Origin: a virus
Length of the DNA: 35,146 nucleotides
Direction: 5' to 3' (one strand)
Virus record (IMG/VR): IMGVR_UViG_3300042478_000975
Span: 1 to 35,146 of that record
This document shows positions 22,661 through 30,774 of this stretch, in pieces; position 1 is the first letter of the stretch, and each line of letters starts with the position of its first letter. The position numbers were made by a program, and so were the translations under genes. The notes beneath the pieces are model-generated. The model saw nothing but the letters and a program-made list of their open reading frames with translations, searched no databases and was not told where the DNA came from.

Positions 22661-22848
22661 AAAAGTTTTTAATTGCACTCAATCTCGTTATTTGGTCTGC
22701 TGTTGGTTATCAAGTTGCATATGCAGCTGAAACTAAAAAGGCTTGCGTGGTGCAGAAAGACCAAAAAACTGGTAAAGAAAAAGAAGTTTGTAAAGAAATA
22801 AAAGTGCATAAGAAATTAGAAGGCACAAAAGTACCAGAAAAGAAATAA
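22657..22848 (+). CDS. Small exported protein with a Cys pair
   Basis: This 63-residue protein overlaps the previous gene by four bases. It has a clear signal peptide (MKKFLIALNLVIWSAVGYQVAYA, cut near Ala23) and a short Lys-rich mature part with two Cys 14 residues apart. The mature peptide is about 40 residues, basic, with no fold I recognise. It is probably periplasmic. Its role is unknown; position suggests an envelope job during lysis. Confidence 0.78.
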   Translation: MKKFLIALNLVIWSAVGYQVAYAAETKKACVVQKDQKTGKEKEVCKEIKVHKKLEGTKVPEKK

Positions 22849-23271
22849 ATGGCAGAGTTTGACGATACCGACATTAAAGTGGATATTGGTGTTTTAAAAA
22901 CACAAGTATTGACTTTATCTGCACTTTGTAATAAAATGGACCAGATTATAGAAAAACTGGTGGACCAACACGACCGCCATATTGCAAAGGTATATACGGA
23001 CATGGACAAACGAAGATTAGAAACGGAAACCGATATCAAAGAAATTCATCAGCGAATAGATACCGTTTTGGATAAGATGGAATCTTCAAACAAAGAAATT
23101 ATGGATGAATTCAAATCTCTCCGTAAAGATATGAGTGAACATAACAAACAAGAGAAAGATGCTTTGGATGCTTTACTCAAATGGAAGTGGATGGTTGCCG
23201 GTGGTATTATTGCTATCTCATGGTTGATTTCTCATGTAAATCCTGATACAATAAGCAAATTCCTTAAATAG
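22849..23271 (+). CDS. Coiled-coil protein with a C-terminal membrane span
   Basis: This 140-residue protein follows the previous stop with no gap. Residues 15-110 form a long charged coiled coil (MDQIIEKLVDQHD, then ETDIKEIHQRIDTVLDKMES). A single hydrophobic segment lies near residues 114-130 (WMVAGGIIAISWLISHV), so it would be tail-anchored. Such proteins occur in phage lysis or membrane-remodelling regions. No enzyme motif is visible. It closes the envelope block. Confidence 0.8.
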   Translation: MAEFDDTDIKVDIGVLKTQVLTLSALCNKMDQIIEKLVDQHDRHIAKVYTDMDKRRLETETDIKEIHQRIDTVLDKMESSNKEIMDEFKSLRKDMSEHNKQEKDALDALLKWKWMVAGGIIAISWLISHVNPDTISKFLK

Positions 23272-23296
23272 TATTACAATTTAGATTAAATATATT

Positions 23297-24310
23297 ATGA
23301 GTGTTTTTATTGACAGAGCTTTTCTGCTCCGCATTTCGCCAAAATTACAAAGGTTTACCCAAAAGAAGGAAGACCTTTATAATTTTAGGTGTCCGCTCTG
23401 TGGCGACTCACAGAAAAATAAAACCAAATCTCGTGGTTATGTTTATCGCAAAAAGAATGACTACTTTTATATGTGTCATAACTGTGGTGCTTCAACTTCA
23501 TTTTATAACTTTTTGGACAAAGTTGACCCAACACTTATAAAAGAATATGCTTTAGAAAGATATAAAAATGGTGATAACAACAAAAGCGACCATAAAACTC
23601 CAGAATTTGAAGAATTCAAAACGGAGAAACCGACATTCAAAAAGTCATTGGATCTTCCATCTATCGACTCTTTACCAGAAGCGCATTTTGCTAAAGTCTA
23701 TGTTCAGCAAAGACGGATTCCGAAGGACTTTTTCTCGCAACTATACTATGCGGAAGATTTCGCAGCCTTCATACAAAGTCTTGGGATTGAGAACACAAAC
23801 CTTAAAGAGAAAGACAATCGGCTCGTCATACCGTTTTATGATAAAGAAAAGAACTTGGTCGCTGTTCAAGGGAGAGCACTAGGTGAATCTAAACTAAGAT
23901 ACATCACTATCAAACTTCACGAAGATAACCACAAGTTCTTTGGACTTGATAGGATAGACGAGGAGAAGATGATATATGTGGTGGAAGGTCCTATTGACAG
24001 TATGTTCCTAGACAATGCTGTGGCTACCGCAGACAGTAACTTGGAATCAATCATGTCGATATACGATAAGTCCAAAGTTACATTGGTGTTTGATAATGAA
24101 CCCCGTAATAAAGAGATAGTTAAAAAAATTGATGAAGCGATAGAAAAACATTATCAAGTAGTGATTTGGCCAGAAATGATTGAATCTAAAGACATTAATG
24201 ATATGATACTAGATGGGTTCTCACCAGATGAAATTCAAGATATCATAAGTAAATATACATTTGTTAATTTAAGAGCAAAAGCAGAATTGGTGAATTGGAA
24301 GAAGGTTTAA
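23297..24310 (+). CDS. DNA primase, zinc-finger plus Toprim (T4 gp61 type)
   Basis: This 337-residue protein has an N-terminal zinc finger with C32, C35, C60 and C63 (RCPLCGDS, then MCHNCG), as in phage primases. The Toprim domain starts near residue 228 (IYVVEGPIDSMF with the conserved Glu) and continues to TLVFDNEP, with acidic residues for metal. It makes RNA primers for lagging-strand synthesis together with a replicative helicase, which is not in this window. The 25-base gap before it has no strong ribosome site. The stretch 23640-24060 uses more C- and G-ending codons than its surroundings. Confidence 0.93.
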   Translation: MSVFIDRAFLLRISPKLQRFTQKKEDLYNFRCPLCGDSQKNKTKSRGYVYRKKNDYFYMCHNCGASTSFYNFLDKVDPTLIKEYALERYKNGDNNKSDHKTPEFEEFKTEKPTFKKSLDLPSIDSLPEAHFAKVYVQQRRIPKDFFSQLYYAEDFAAFIQSLGIENTNLKEKDNRLVIPFYDKEKNLVAVQGRALGESKLRYITIKLHEDNHKFFGLDRIDEEKMIYVVEGPIDSMFLDNAVATADSNLESIMSIYDKSKVTLVFDNEPRNKEIVKKIDEAIEKHYQVVIWPEMIESKDINDMILDGFSPDEIQDIISKYTFVNLRAKAELVNWKKV

Positions 24311-24313
24311 GTT

Positions 24314-24958
24314 ATGAATGTAAAATTAATATCATACACACAAGGAACAGATGGTAAAAATTTATTAGAGCAAGTTGCATATGCTGCTAGAGTTTCAAAT
24401 CCATCAAATCAAAATAGTAACGACACAGCTGAAAAGTTGGTCCGTTATTTAATTAAGCATCAACATTGGTCGCCACTTGAAATGGTGAATATATGTTTAG
24501 AAATTGAAACTACAAGAGATATAGCAAGGCAAATATTACGACATCGTTCCTTTTCATTCCAAGAGTTTTCTCAAAGATATGCAGTAGCAGATTTGGGCTT
24601 TGAATTTAAAGAAGCAAGACTGCAAGATGAAAAGAATCGACAAAATAGTATTGAAACGGATAATGTTGGTTTGAAATTAAATTGGGAAACACAACAAGAT
24701 TATGTTATCGTAGCAGCAGAGAGAGCATATCGTTGGGCTATTGAACACGGTATTGCAAAAGAACAGGCACGAGCAGTATTGCCTGAAGGCATTACAGTTT
24801 CAAGGTTGTATATGAATGGAACTCTGAGGTCTTGGGTTCACTATATACAACTACGAAGTGAAAAAGGTACCCAAAAGGAACATCGTGAAATTGCATTGGC
24901 TTGTGCTAAAGCAATTGAACCGGTTTTCCCGATGATTCAAGAATTTATAACACAATAA
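24314..24958 (+). CDS. thyX: Flavin-dependent thymidylate synthase
   Basis: This 214-residue protein carries the ThyX signature R76-H-R, S-F-S-F-Q-E-F, S86-Q-R88, which binds FAD and dUMP. An HWSPLEM helix and the late GTLRSWVHYIQLR segment are typical too. It converts dUMP to dTMP using methylene-tetrahydrofolate, FAD and NADPH in the cytoplasm. It precedes nrdA and nrdB, forming a DNA-precursor operon that supplies dTTP and other dNTPs for an AT-rich genome. Length is normal for the family. Confidence 0.97.
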   Translation: MNVKLISYTQGTDGKNLLEQVAYAARVSNPSNQNSNDTAEKLVRYLIKHQHWSPLEMVNICLEIETTRDIARQILRHRSFSFQEFSQRYAVADLGFEFKEARLQDEKNRQNSIETDNVGLKLNWETQQDYVIVAAERAYRWAIEHGIAKEQARAVLPEGITVSRLYMNGTLRSWVHYIQLRSEKGTQKEHREIALACAKAIEPVFPMIQEFITQ

Positions 24959-24975
24959 CAAAGCAAGGCGAATAC

Positions 24976-26766
24976 ATGGAATACCTAGGTATCAAGATAG
25001 ATTTAGAAAAAGATAAATTATTCGATGAACTTGGAATTAAAAGACTTAAAGAAAGTTACATGAAGGAAGATGAAGAATCCCCACAACACAGATTCGCATT
25101 TGTATCAAAATCGTTTAGTTCCAATCCGGAACACGCACAGAGATTATACGACTACAGCAGTAAACATTGGCTCAGTTATTCTACTCCCATTCTTTCTTTT
25201 GGTCGTAGTAAGCGTGGTATGCCTATATCATGCTTCCTTAATTATATTGAAGATACTGCGGAGGGACTAGTTGATAACCTATCAGAAACTAATTGGCTTT
25301 CTATGCTCGGGGGTGGTGTTGGCATTGGCTTTGGTATTCGTTCAGCAGACGATAAATCTACTGGTGTCATGCCTCACCTCAAAATCTATGACGCCAGTTC
25401 TTTGGCATACCGGCAAGGTCGTACTCGCAGGGGCAGTTATGCTGCTTACCTCAGTATTTCTCATCCAGACATTATCTCTTTCTTAGAGATGCGGAAGCCG
25501 ACAGGCGATCCTAATGTTCGTTGTTTAAATCTACATCATGGTATCAACATCACCGATGACTTCATGCAAATCATTGAAACGTGTATGTTGGATCCTGAAG
25601 CAAAAGATGATTGGGAATTAAAAGATCCACATTCCGGTGAAGTGCGTGAAGTTGTATCAGCAAAAGAACTCTGGCAGAAAATTCTAGAGCTTCGTATGAT
25701 GACAGGCGAACCATACATTCATTACATTGATACAAGTAACAATCATTTGCCACAATGGTTAAAAGATAAAGGTTTGAAGGTACACCAATCAAATCTATGT
25801 TCTGAAATTATTCTACCAACAAACGAAGAAAGAACTGCTGTATGTTGTTTATCTTCTTTAAACTTGGAAACATACGATGAGTGGAAAAACGAACCTCTCT
25901 TTCTTAAAGATGTTGCTGAAATGCTCGATAATGTGCTTAGTTTCTTTATTGCTAATGCTCCTGATGCTATCGCTCGTGCTAGATACTCCGCTGAAAGAGA
26001 GCGTTCCATTGGCATCGGTGCTTTGGGGTTCCATGCTTATCTTCAGCGTAACGGAATTGCTTTTGAGGGAGTTATGGCAAAAGTAGCCAACAACAGAATC
26101 TTTAGTAGTATCAGAAAGGGATTAAATGAAGCTAACAAACAATTGGGTATGGAAAGAGGCGAAGCTCCAGATGCAAGTGGTACTGGTAACCGTTTTAGTC
26201 ATCTCATGGCTATTGCTCCCAATGCTTCTTCTTCCATTATTATGGGCAATACTAGTCCTTCTATTGAACCTTACCGTGCAAATGCTTACCGTCAAGATAC
26301 TTTATCGGGTTCTTTCTTAAATAAAAATCGTTGGTTGGACGAATTGATTATCAAACTATCACATGATAAACCAGAAGATTGGTATAATGATGTTTGGTCC
26401 TCTATTATTGCAAATGATGGTTCTGTTCAACATTTAGAATGGATGTCTGAACATGATAAAGATGTATTTAAAACATCAATGGAAATTGACCAACGATGGG
26501 TGATTGAATTGGCTGCTGATAGACAACAGTATATTGACCAAGCACAATCACTTAATTTATTCTTTAGACCAGATGTTAATTTGAAGTATCTCCATGCCTG
26601 TCATTTTCTTGCATGGAAAAAAGGATTGAAAACTCTATACTATTGTCGTTCTGAAAAGATTGGTAAAGCAGACAAAGTTGCCAGAAAAATTGAAAGAGAA
26701 GTGATTAAAGAATTAGATATGAGTGCTATTGCACAAGGCAACGAATGTTTGGCTTGCGAAGGTTAA
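24976..26766 (+). CDS. nrdA: Ribonucleotide reductase class I, large subunit
   Basis: This 596-residue protein reduces ribonucleoside diphosphates together with NrdB. Visible sites are ISCFLNY (first redox Cys), GGGVGIGFG, the active-site NLCSEI (Asn, Cys, Glu) near residue 273, CCLSSLNL (second redox Cys) near 289, and the C-terminal CLACEG pair that receives electrons. At 596 residues it is shorter than E. coli NrdA (about 760), and the N-terminus has no ATP-cone, so overall activity feedback by dATP is probably absent. That would keep dNTP synthesis running during infection. Confidence 0.97.
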   Translation: MEYLGIKIDLEKDKLFDELGIKRLKESYMKEDEESPQHRFAFVSKSFSSNPEHAQRLYDYSSKHWLSYSTPILSFGRSKRGMPISCFLNYIEDTAEGLVDNLSETNWLSMLGGGVGIGFGIRSADDKSTGVMPHLKIYDASSLAYRQGRTRRGSYAAYLSISHPDIISFLEMRKPTGDPNVRCLNLHHGINITDDFMQIIETCMLDPEAKDDWELKDPHSGEVREVVSAKELWQKILELRMMTGEPYIHYIDTSNNHLPQWLKDKGLKVHQSNLCSEIILPTNEERTAVCCLSSLNLETYDEWKNEPLFLKDVAEMLDNVLSFFIANAPDAIARARYSAERERSIGIGALGFHAYLQRNGIAFEGVMAKVANNRIFSSIRKGLNEANKQLGMERGEAPDASGTGNRFSHLMAIAPNASSSIIMGNTSPSIEPYRANAYRQDTLSGSFLNKNRWLDELIIKLSHDKPEDWYNDVWSSIIANDGSVQHLEWMSEHDKDVFKTSMEIDQRWVIELAADRQQYIDQAQSLNLFFRPDVNLKYLHACHFLAWKKGLKTLYYCRSEKIGKADKVARKIEREVIKELDMSAIAQGNECLACEG

Positions 26767-26784
26767 TTTTAAAGGAAAACAATA

Positions 26785-27771
26785 ATGATAAAAAAAGTAG
26801 AATCAAATCTATCGGAAGAACGCAACTATTTCAAACCCTTTAATTATCCTTGGGCTTATGATGCTTGGTTAAAACATGAACAATCTCATTGGTTACATAC
26901 CGAAGTTCCTATGGCTGAAGATGTAAAGGATTGGAAGAAGAAATTATCCAAAGAAGAAAAAACATTTCTAACACAAATCTTCCGTTTCTTTACACAAGGT
27001 GATATTGATGTGGCTGGTGGTTATGTTAAGAACTATCTACCATACTTTCCACAACCTGAAGTTCGTATGATGCTTACAGGATTCGCTGCCAGAGAAGCGT
27101 TACATATTGCCGCCTACTCACACCTGATTGAAACACTAGGTCTACCTGAAACCACTTACAATGAGTTCCTAGAGTATGAAGCCATGAGAGAGAAACATGA
27201 CTATGTGATGGATATCTCCAGTAAGAATACCACCAGAGAGAATACCGCAACACATATTGCCGTGTTCTCAGCCTTTACCGAAGGTATGCAACTATTCAGT
27301 TCATTCATTATGTTGTTGAATTTTGCTCGTCATGGTAAAATGAAAGGTATGGGACAGATTATCACATGGTCGATTGTTGATGAAACACAACACGCAGAAT
27401 CTATGATTAAATTGTTTAGAACATACATAGAAGAAAATCGTGAAATTTGGAATGATGAACTAAAAGGAAAAATTTATACCATTGCTGAAAGAATGGTACA
27501 ACTAGAAGATAAGTTTATTGACCTAGCATTTGGCGTAAATCAAATGGAAGGTTTATCTTCAGAAGATGTTAAGAAGTATATTCGTTATATTGCAGACCGC
27601 CGCCTAATCTCTTTGGGTCTTAAAGGTGTGTTTAAAGTGAAAAAGAATCCTCTACCATGGGTAGAAGAAATGATTAACGCACCAACACATACTAATTTCT
27701 TTGAGAATAGAGCAACTGATTATGCAAAAGGAGCTTTGTCAGGAAATTGGGGTGAAGTTTGGGCTCATTAA
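26785..27771 (+). CDS. nrdB: Ribonucleotide reductase class I, small subunit
   Basis: This 328-residue protein follows nrdA behind an AAAGGA site. Di-iron ligands can be placed: D73 or D75 in QGDIDV, E104 and H107 in AREALH, E166 in FTEGMQ, E200 and H203 in VDETQH. Y111, seven residues after E104, fits the tyrosyl-radical position of class Ia enzymes. C-terminal residues GNWGEVWAH would bind NrdA. It generates and stores the radical needed by the large subunit. All expected residues are present, so it looks active. Confidence 0.97.
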   Translation: MIKKVESNLSEERNYFKPFNYPWAYDAWLKHEQSHWLHTEVPMAEDVKDWKKKLSKEEKTFLTQIFRFFTQGDIDVAGGYVKNYLPYFPQPEVRMMLTGFAAREALHIAAYSHLIETLGLPETTYNEFLEYEAMREKHDYVMDISSKNTTRENTATHIAVFSAFTEGMQLFSSFIMLLNFARHGKMKGMGQIITWSIVDETQHAESMIKLFRTYIEENREIWNDELKGKIYTIAERMVQLEDKFIDLAFGVNQMEGLSSEDVKKYIRYIADRRLISLGLKGVFKVKKNPLPWVEEMINAPTHTNFFENRATDYAKGALSGNWGEVWAH

Positions 27772-27780
27772 GGAGTTTAA

Positions 27781-27969
27781 ATGACAAACAAATCATTATC
27801 AGGCGAATGCCTGAGTTGTGAATCAACCTACAATGTTTCTTTCATGGAAGAAATGGTGTCACAAGAATTACCAGAACATTGCCCATTCTGTGGTGAACAA
27901 ATCGAAGAATTGTCCGAGGACTATATAGAGGATGATGACGATGATTTGGATACTAAGGAATGGGACTAA
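27781..27969 (+). CDS. Small zinc-ribbon protein
   Basis: This 62-residue acidic protein starts nine bases after nrdB behind a GGAG site. Two Cys pairs, C10-x-x-C13 and C38-x-x-C41 (HCPFCGEQ), form a zinc-ribbon. The C-terminus is a run of Asp and Glu. Such small phage zinc-ribbons may bind nucleic acid or RNA polymerase. The exact role is unknown. It overlaps the nuclease gene after it by ten bases. Confidence 0.85.
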   Translation: MTNKSLSGECLSCESTYNVSFMEEMVSQELPEHCPFCGEQIEELSEDYIEDDDDDLDTKEWD

Positions 27970-28406
27970 ACTGGCAATATGATGGTAAAGATTTTACGGA
28001 AGACTTGATTGGTAATAATTACGGGTTCGTGTATCAGATAACTAATCTGACAAATGGTAAAAAATACATAGGCAAGAAATTATTTTATTCTGCCAAAACC
28101 AAACAAGTCAAAGGTAAAAAGAAACGGTACAAAGCCAGTTCAAATTGGCAAACTTACTATGGAAGTAGTGACATCTTAACACAAGATGTGTTACAATACG
28201 GACACGATAACTTTGTCCGTGAGATTCTTCATTTATGCCACTCTAAAGGTCAATGTTCTTATTTGGAAGCAAAAGAACAGTTTACCAGAGGAGTTTTGGA
28301 AAGCGATGAATATTACAACACATGGATTATGGTTAGAGTAAGAAAAACTCACATAAAGGAAAAAGATGCTGGACTTTCTACAACCACTAAAAAAAGACAA
28401 ATTTGA
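27960..28406 (+). CDS. GIY-YIG domain endonuclease
   Basis: This 148-residue protein has the GIY-YIG catalytic core: GFVYQI (22-27) for the GIY strand and KKYIGKK (34-40) for the YIG strand, followed by a basic linker and SNWQTYYGSS. A conserved Glu could be in the CSYLEAKEQF helix. Such proteins are found free-standing in T4-like phages, either as homing endonucleases (Seg type) or as repair or host-DNA nucleases. No intron or disrupted gene is visible next to it. Confidence 0.88.
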   Translation: MGLNWQYDGKDFTEDLIGNNYGFVYQITNLTNGKKYIGKKLFYSAKTKQVKGKKKRYKASSNWQTYYGSSDILTQDVLQYGHDNFVREILHLCHSKGQCSYLEAKEQFTRGVLESDEYYNTWIMVRVRKTHIKEKDAGLSTTTKKRQI

Positions 28407-28710
28407 TTTTATCACATTTCTATCAGGAGATGAGGAAGGCAAAATCAATATTATGGGATCCGAATATGCGAACCCCGGTGAAGATGTTGGTGGTAATACT
28501 TTAGGCAAACTATATCACATTGTTCTATTTCGTGATAGTCAAGAAAATTCGGAAGAATATGATGATGTTGATAACTTTGAAGCCATTCTCACCTGTCCTC
28601 TAGAATATATTTCAGGATTAATACCAAGTGGATTTTATGGCATAGTTGCTAGAAAGACTACCACGTCACATAAACTCATGGATAAACTGCTTGCCATGAT
28701 GAAGAAATAA
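28366..28710 (+). CDS. Unrecognised phage protein
   Basis: This 114-residue protein overlaps the nuclease gene by 41 bases; AAAGGA before its ATG decides the start. It is mixed alpha/beta with an acidic middle (DSQENSEEYDDVDNFEA) and a Lys-rich end. NIMGSEYANPGEDVGGNT is the most distinctive segment, but I cannot name a family. It lies just before the RNase H promoter. Confidence 0.75.
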   Translation: MLDFLQPLKKDKFDFITFLSGDEEGKINIMGSEYANPGEDVGGNTLGKLYHIVLFRDSQENSEEYDDVDNFEAILTCPLEYISGLIPSGFYGIVARKTTTSHKLMDKLLAMMKK

Positions 28711-28719
28711 TAGTATAAT
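28691..28719 (+). promoter_or_regulatory. Sigma70-type promoter before the RNase H gene
   Basis: TTGCCA (28691-28696), a 17-base spacer and TATAAT (28714-28719) fit the bacterial housekeeping promoter with one weak -35 position. It overlaps the end of the preceding gene and would start RNA a few bases past 28725, before the ATG at 28748. Confidence 0.6.
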
Positions 28720-28747
28720 GTAGTTTTGAAACTGTTGAAAGTTTGTT

Positions 28748-29596
28748 ATGATTCTCGTTGATTTAAATCAAGTATTATTGTCTGGCCTCATGGCACAGAT
28801 ATCCAGTCAAAAAGGTGTTAAACTAGACGAAGGTCTGGTTCGCCACATGATTCTGAATATTCTCCGTATGCACATTCGTAATTTCCGTAAAGATTATGGT
28901 GATGTTGTATTATGTTGTGATAATCGTAAATATTGGCGCAAAGAATTTTTCCCATTCTATAAAGCTGGTCGTAAAAAGACCAGAGAAAAGTCTGATTTAG
29001 ATTGGCATATGATTTTTGATATGTTAGCCAAATTTAAATCTGAACTGCGTGAAAACTTTCCATACAAAGTGATTGATGTTGAAGGTGCTGAAGCGGATGA
29101 TATCATTGGTACACTTGTACCAATTTATTCGGCTCATGAGAAGATTTTAATTCTATCAAGCGATGGAGATTTTTTACAATTACAATATTATGGCAGCAAT
29201 GTAAAACAATATAATCCGGCACAAAAGAAATTTGTTAAATCTGATAATCCATCTTTAGAATTGAAAGAGAAGATTATTCGTGGTGATAAAGGTGACGGTA
29301 TTCCAAATATGTTCTCACCATCTGATTGCTTTGTCCGTGACTTACGACAGAAACCTATTACCAAGAGTGTATTGGATAAGTATCTTAAAGAAGATGTGGT
29401 TGACTATAGTGAAACTGATAAAGCCAACTATTCCAGAAATGCCACACTTATTGACCTGTCTTTAATACCGACCGATATCAAAGAAAAAATTATAAATACA
29501 TATAATGAAGCAAAACCGGCATCTCGCCAAAAACTGTTAAATTATTTTATTGAAAACAAACTAAAGAATTTAATGGACGTTATTGAGGAATTTTAA
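28748..29596 (+). CDS. rnh: RNase H / 5'-3' exonuclease (T4 Rnh, FEN family)
   Basis: This 282-residue protein has the acidic sites of the FEN/T4 RNase H family: ILVDLNQ at the start, CCDNRKYWRKEFFPFYK-x-GR with the helical-arch basic residues, GAEADDIIG, SSDGDFLQL, and the helix-hairpin-helix GDKGDGIPN. It removes RNA primers and short flaps from Okazaki fragments. Length is close to T4 Rnh (about 305). It starts an operon behind the promoter at 28691. The symbol follows T4 usage. Confidence 0.94.
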   Translation: MILVDLNQVLLSGLMAQISSQKGVKLDEGLVRHMILNILRMHIRNFRKDYGDVVLCCDNRKYWRKEFFPFYKAGRKKTREKSDLDWHMIFDMLAKFKSELRENFPYKVIDVEGAEADDIIGTLVPIYSAHEKILILSSDGDFLQLQYYGSNVKQYNPAQKKFVKSDNPSLELKEKIIRGDKGDGIPNMFSPSDCFVRDLRQKPITKSVLDKYLKEDVVDYSETDKANYSRNATLIDLSLIPTDIKEKIINTYNEAKPASRQKLLNYFIENKLKNLMDVIEEF

Positions 29597-30018
29597 TGAA
29601 AAATATCTATGAAGTATTTGATGAATTTGAAGCTGTAACCACTAAAAAAGAACGAATGTTAGTAATTGAAAAAAATCTATCAAAGACCTTGGTAGATGTG
29701 TTACAATTCACATTTCATCCAGAGTGTAAATGGAAAATTAAAGAAATGCCAGAGAATTATAAAACTCCTGATACAAAACCAGGAATATCTCGATGCCAAC
29801 TTTCCACCGAAATTAGAAAGTTGTATCTTTTCCAAGAAGGACATCCTGAAGCTGAAAAATTATCTCCAAGAAAACAAAACGAACTATTAATTCAACTTTT
29901 AGAATCAATAGAACCTCGTGAAGCTGAAGTTATTATTGGTATCTTCAAAAAAGACCAAGGCGTGAAAGGTTTGACATATAATTTTGTTAAAGAGGCGTTC
30001 CCTAATCTTTTACCCTAA
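29596..30018 (+). CDS. Conserved-type T4-like phage protein
   Basis: This 140-residue helical protein starts on the last base of the rnh stop. Blocks such as TFHPECKWKI, STEIRKLYLFQEGHPE, NELLIQLLESIEPREAEVII and GLTYNFVKEAFPNLLP belong to a family I recall next to rnh or replication genes in T4-like phages (DUF6433, from memory). No catalytic motif is visible. Its fixed position after rnh suggests a role in replication or transcription control; unproven. Confidence 0.85.
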   Translation: MKNIYEVFDEFEAVTTKKERMLVIEKNLSKTLVDVLQFTFHPECKWKIKEMPENYKTPDTKPGISRCQLSTEIRKLYLFQEGHPEAEKLSPRKQNELLIQLLESIEPREAEVIIGIFKKDQGVKGLTYNFVKEAFPNLLP

Positions 30019-30390
30019 ATGCACGACAAAGAACGAATTATCGTAACAGTTGGTGAATTCGATCCGTTAGATTCTAACGATTTACGCTTTCTCCAACGGT
30101 GCAGGAGAAAAGGTGATTGGTTGGTCGTAGGAGTTCATTCAGATTGGTGGATGGTCTATGCTCTTGGTGGGTTTACTCACAATTACAATACTCGCCGAGA
30201 GATTGTTGAAAATATAAGATGTGTTGGTGAAGTATTCTCATTCAATGATTCTGATGGTACAGTCTGCCAACTACTTAAAATAGTAAAAATTTGTTATCCA
30301 CATTCCGACATTACCTATGTGTCAAATATGGATATGCATAATATGCCCGAAACTAAAATTAGAGGCATAACTTTTGAAACGATGAAATAG
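30019..30390 (+). CDS. Cytidylyltransferase-like protein lacking the HxGH motif
   Basis: This 123-residue protein follows directly after the previous stop. Layout matches the glycerol-3-phosphate cytidylyltransferase / RfaE-type nucleotidyltransferase: GEFDPLDSNDLRFLQ (where active enzymes read G-x-FDPLHxGH), GDWLVVGVHSD, TRREIVENIRCVGEVFSFND, and a later ITYVSN. Both His of HxGH are replaced (D-S-N-D), and the C-terminal ISSTxIR block reads ETKIRGITF. Activity by the usual mechanism is therefore doubtful. It may have been repurposed as a binding protein. Confidence 0.85.
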   Translation: MHDKERIIVTVGEFDPLDSNDLRFLQRCRRKGDWLVVGVHSDWWMVYALGGFTHNYNTRREIVENIRCVGEVFSFNDSDGTVCQLLKIVKICYPHSDITYVSNMDMHNMPETKIRGITFETMK

Positions 30391-30399
30391 GAGAGGTAA

Positions 30400-30585
30400 G
30401 TGACAAAATTTGTAGGTAAATTTCGTAAAAACAAAGATTACTCTGATGATTACGATTACGCAAGAAATGTTCTACACAGTAAGAAACGCCGTGATGAACA
30501 CGGAGAAGTAAAGAAGTTAAAAAATTACGAATATGAAGATTCTCATAAATTGGTTGAGAAGGAAGATTGGCCAACCAGGTTTTAA
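30400..30585 (+). CDS. Small basic conserved-type phage protein (GTG start)
   Basis: This 61-residue protein starts at GTG 30400 behind AGGAGAGG. TKFVGKFRKNKDYSDDYDYA then RRDEHGEVKKLKNYEYED are motifs of a small T4-like phage family of unknown role. It is highly charged and probably binds nucleic acid or protein. There is no ATG alternative nearby. It ends the replication operon before the 189-base regulatory gap. Confidence 0.82.
   Translation: MTKFVGKFRKNKDYSDDYDYARNVLHSKKRRDEHGEVKKLKNYEYEDSHKLVEKEDWPTRF
30551..30583 (+). terminator. Possible intrinsic terminator overlapping a gene end
   Basis: TGGTTG (30551-30556) and CAACCA (30572-30577) can pair over a 15-base loop, followed by GG and TTTTAATTT. 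The stem is short. A second AT-rich stem (AATTTC/GAAATT, 30584-30604) follows. Either could end the upstream transcript before the promoter at 30719. Confidence 0.3.
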
Positions 30586-30694
30586 TTTCATATTATAAGA
30601 AATTTTATTATTTCCACTATTTTTTAATTTTTTTAGCATAAGTATCGGTGTCCGCTTTCGAAATAAAGCTTTGGTACCATAGGTACTGGTATGT

Positions 30695-30712
30695 GTGTCT
30701 TAAAAACAACAC
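30695..30712 (+). repeat. Promoter-upstream element, divergent copy
   Basis: GTGTCTTAAAAA then CAACAC resembles the 20-base inverted repeats at 31638 and 34871 (GTGTTG, CTAAAAAA, CAACAC) but with a broken left arm. It ends six bases before the -35 box at 30719. Confidence 0.6.
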
Positions 30713-30718
30713 TATCTC

Positions 30719-30747
30719 TTGACATTCTCCTTAAACTGTAGTATACT
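30719..30747 (+). promoter_or_regulatory. Strong sigma70-type promoter
   Basis: TTGACA (30719-30724), a 17-base spacer and TATACT (30742-30747) form a near-consensus host promoter. It lies in the 189-base gap 30586-30774, which holds no gene that I see. The gap also contains TACC-ATA-GGTA and an AT-rich hairpin, possible control sites. A GGGAG ribosome site at 30762-30766 leads to the ATG at 30775. Confidence 0.8.
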
Positions 30748-30774
30748 TGTAATTTCCGAGTGGGAGATTACATT

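Noticed and set aside
27960-28406. GIY-YIG gene as a homing endonuclease inside an intron
   Set aside because: Neighbouring genes, including nrdB, are complete and uninterrupted, so there is no sign of an intron or a split host gene.
29491-29498. TATAAATA inside the rnh gene as a late promoter
   Set aside because: It is within coding sequence and is at chance frequency for such DNA; the following gene is directly coupled to rnh and needs no promoter.
30630-30690. Possible tRNA or structured RNA in the 189-base gap
   Set aside because: A TTCGAAA stretch hints at a T-loop, but flanking bases do not pair and no acceptor or anticodon stem can be drawn.
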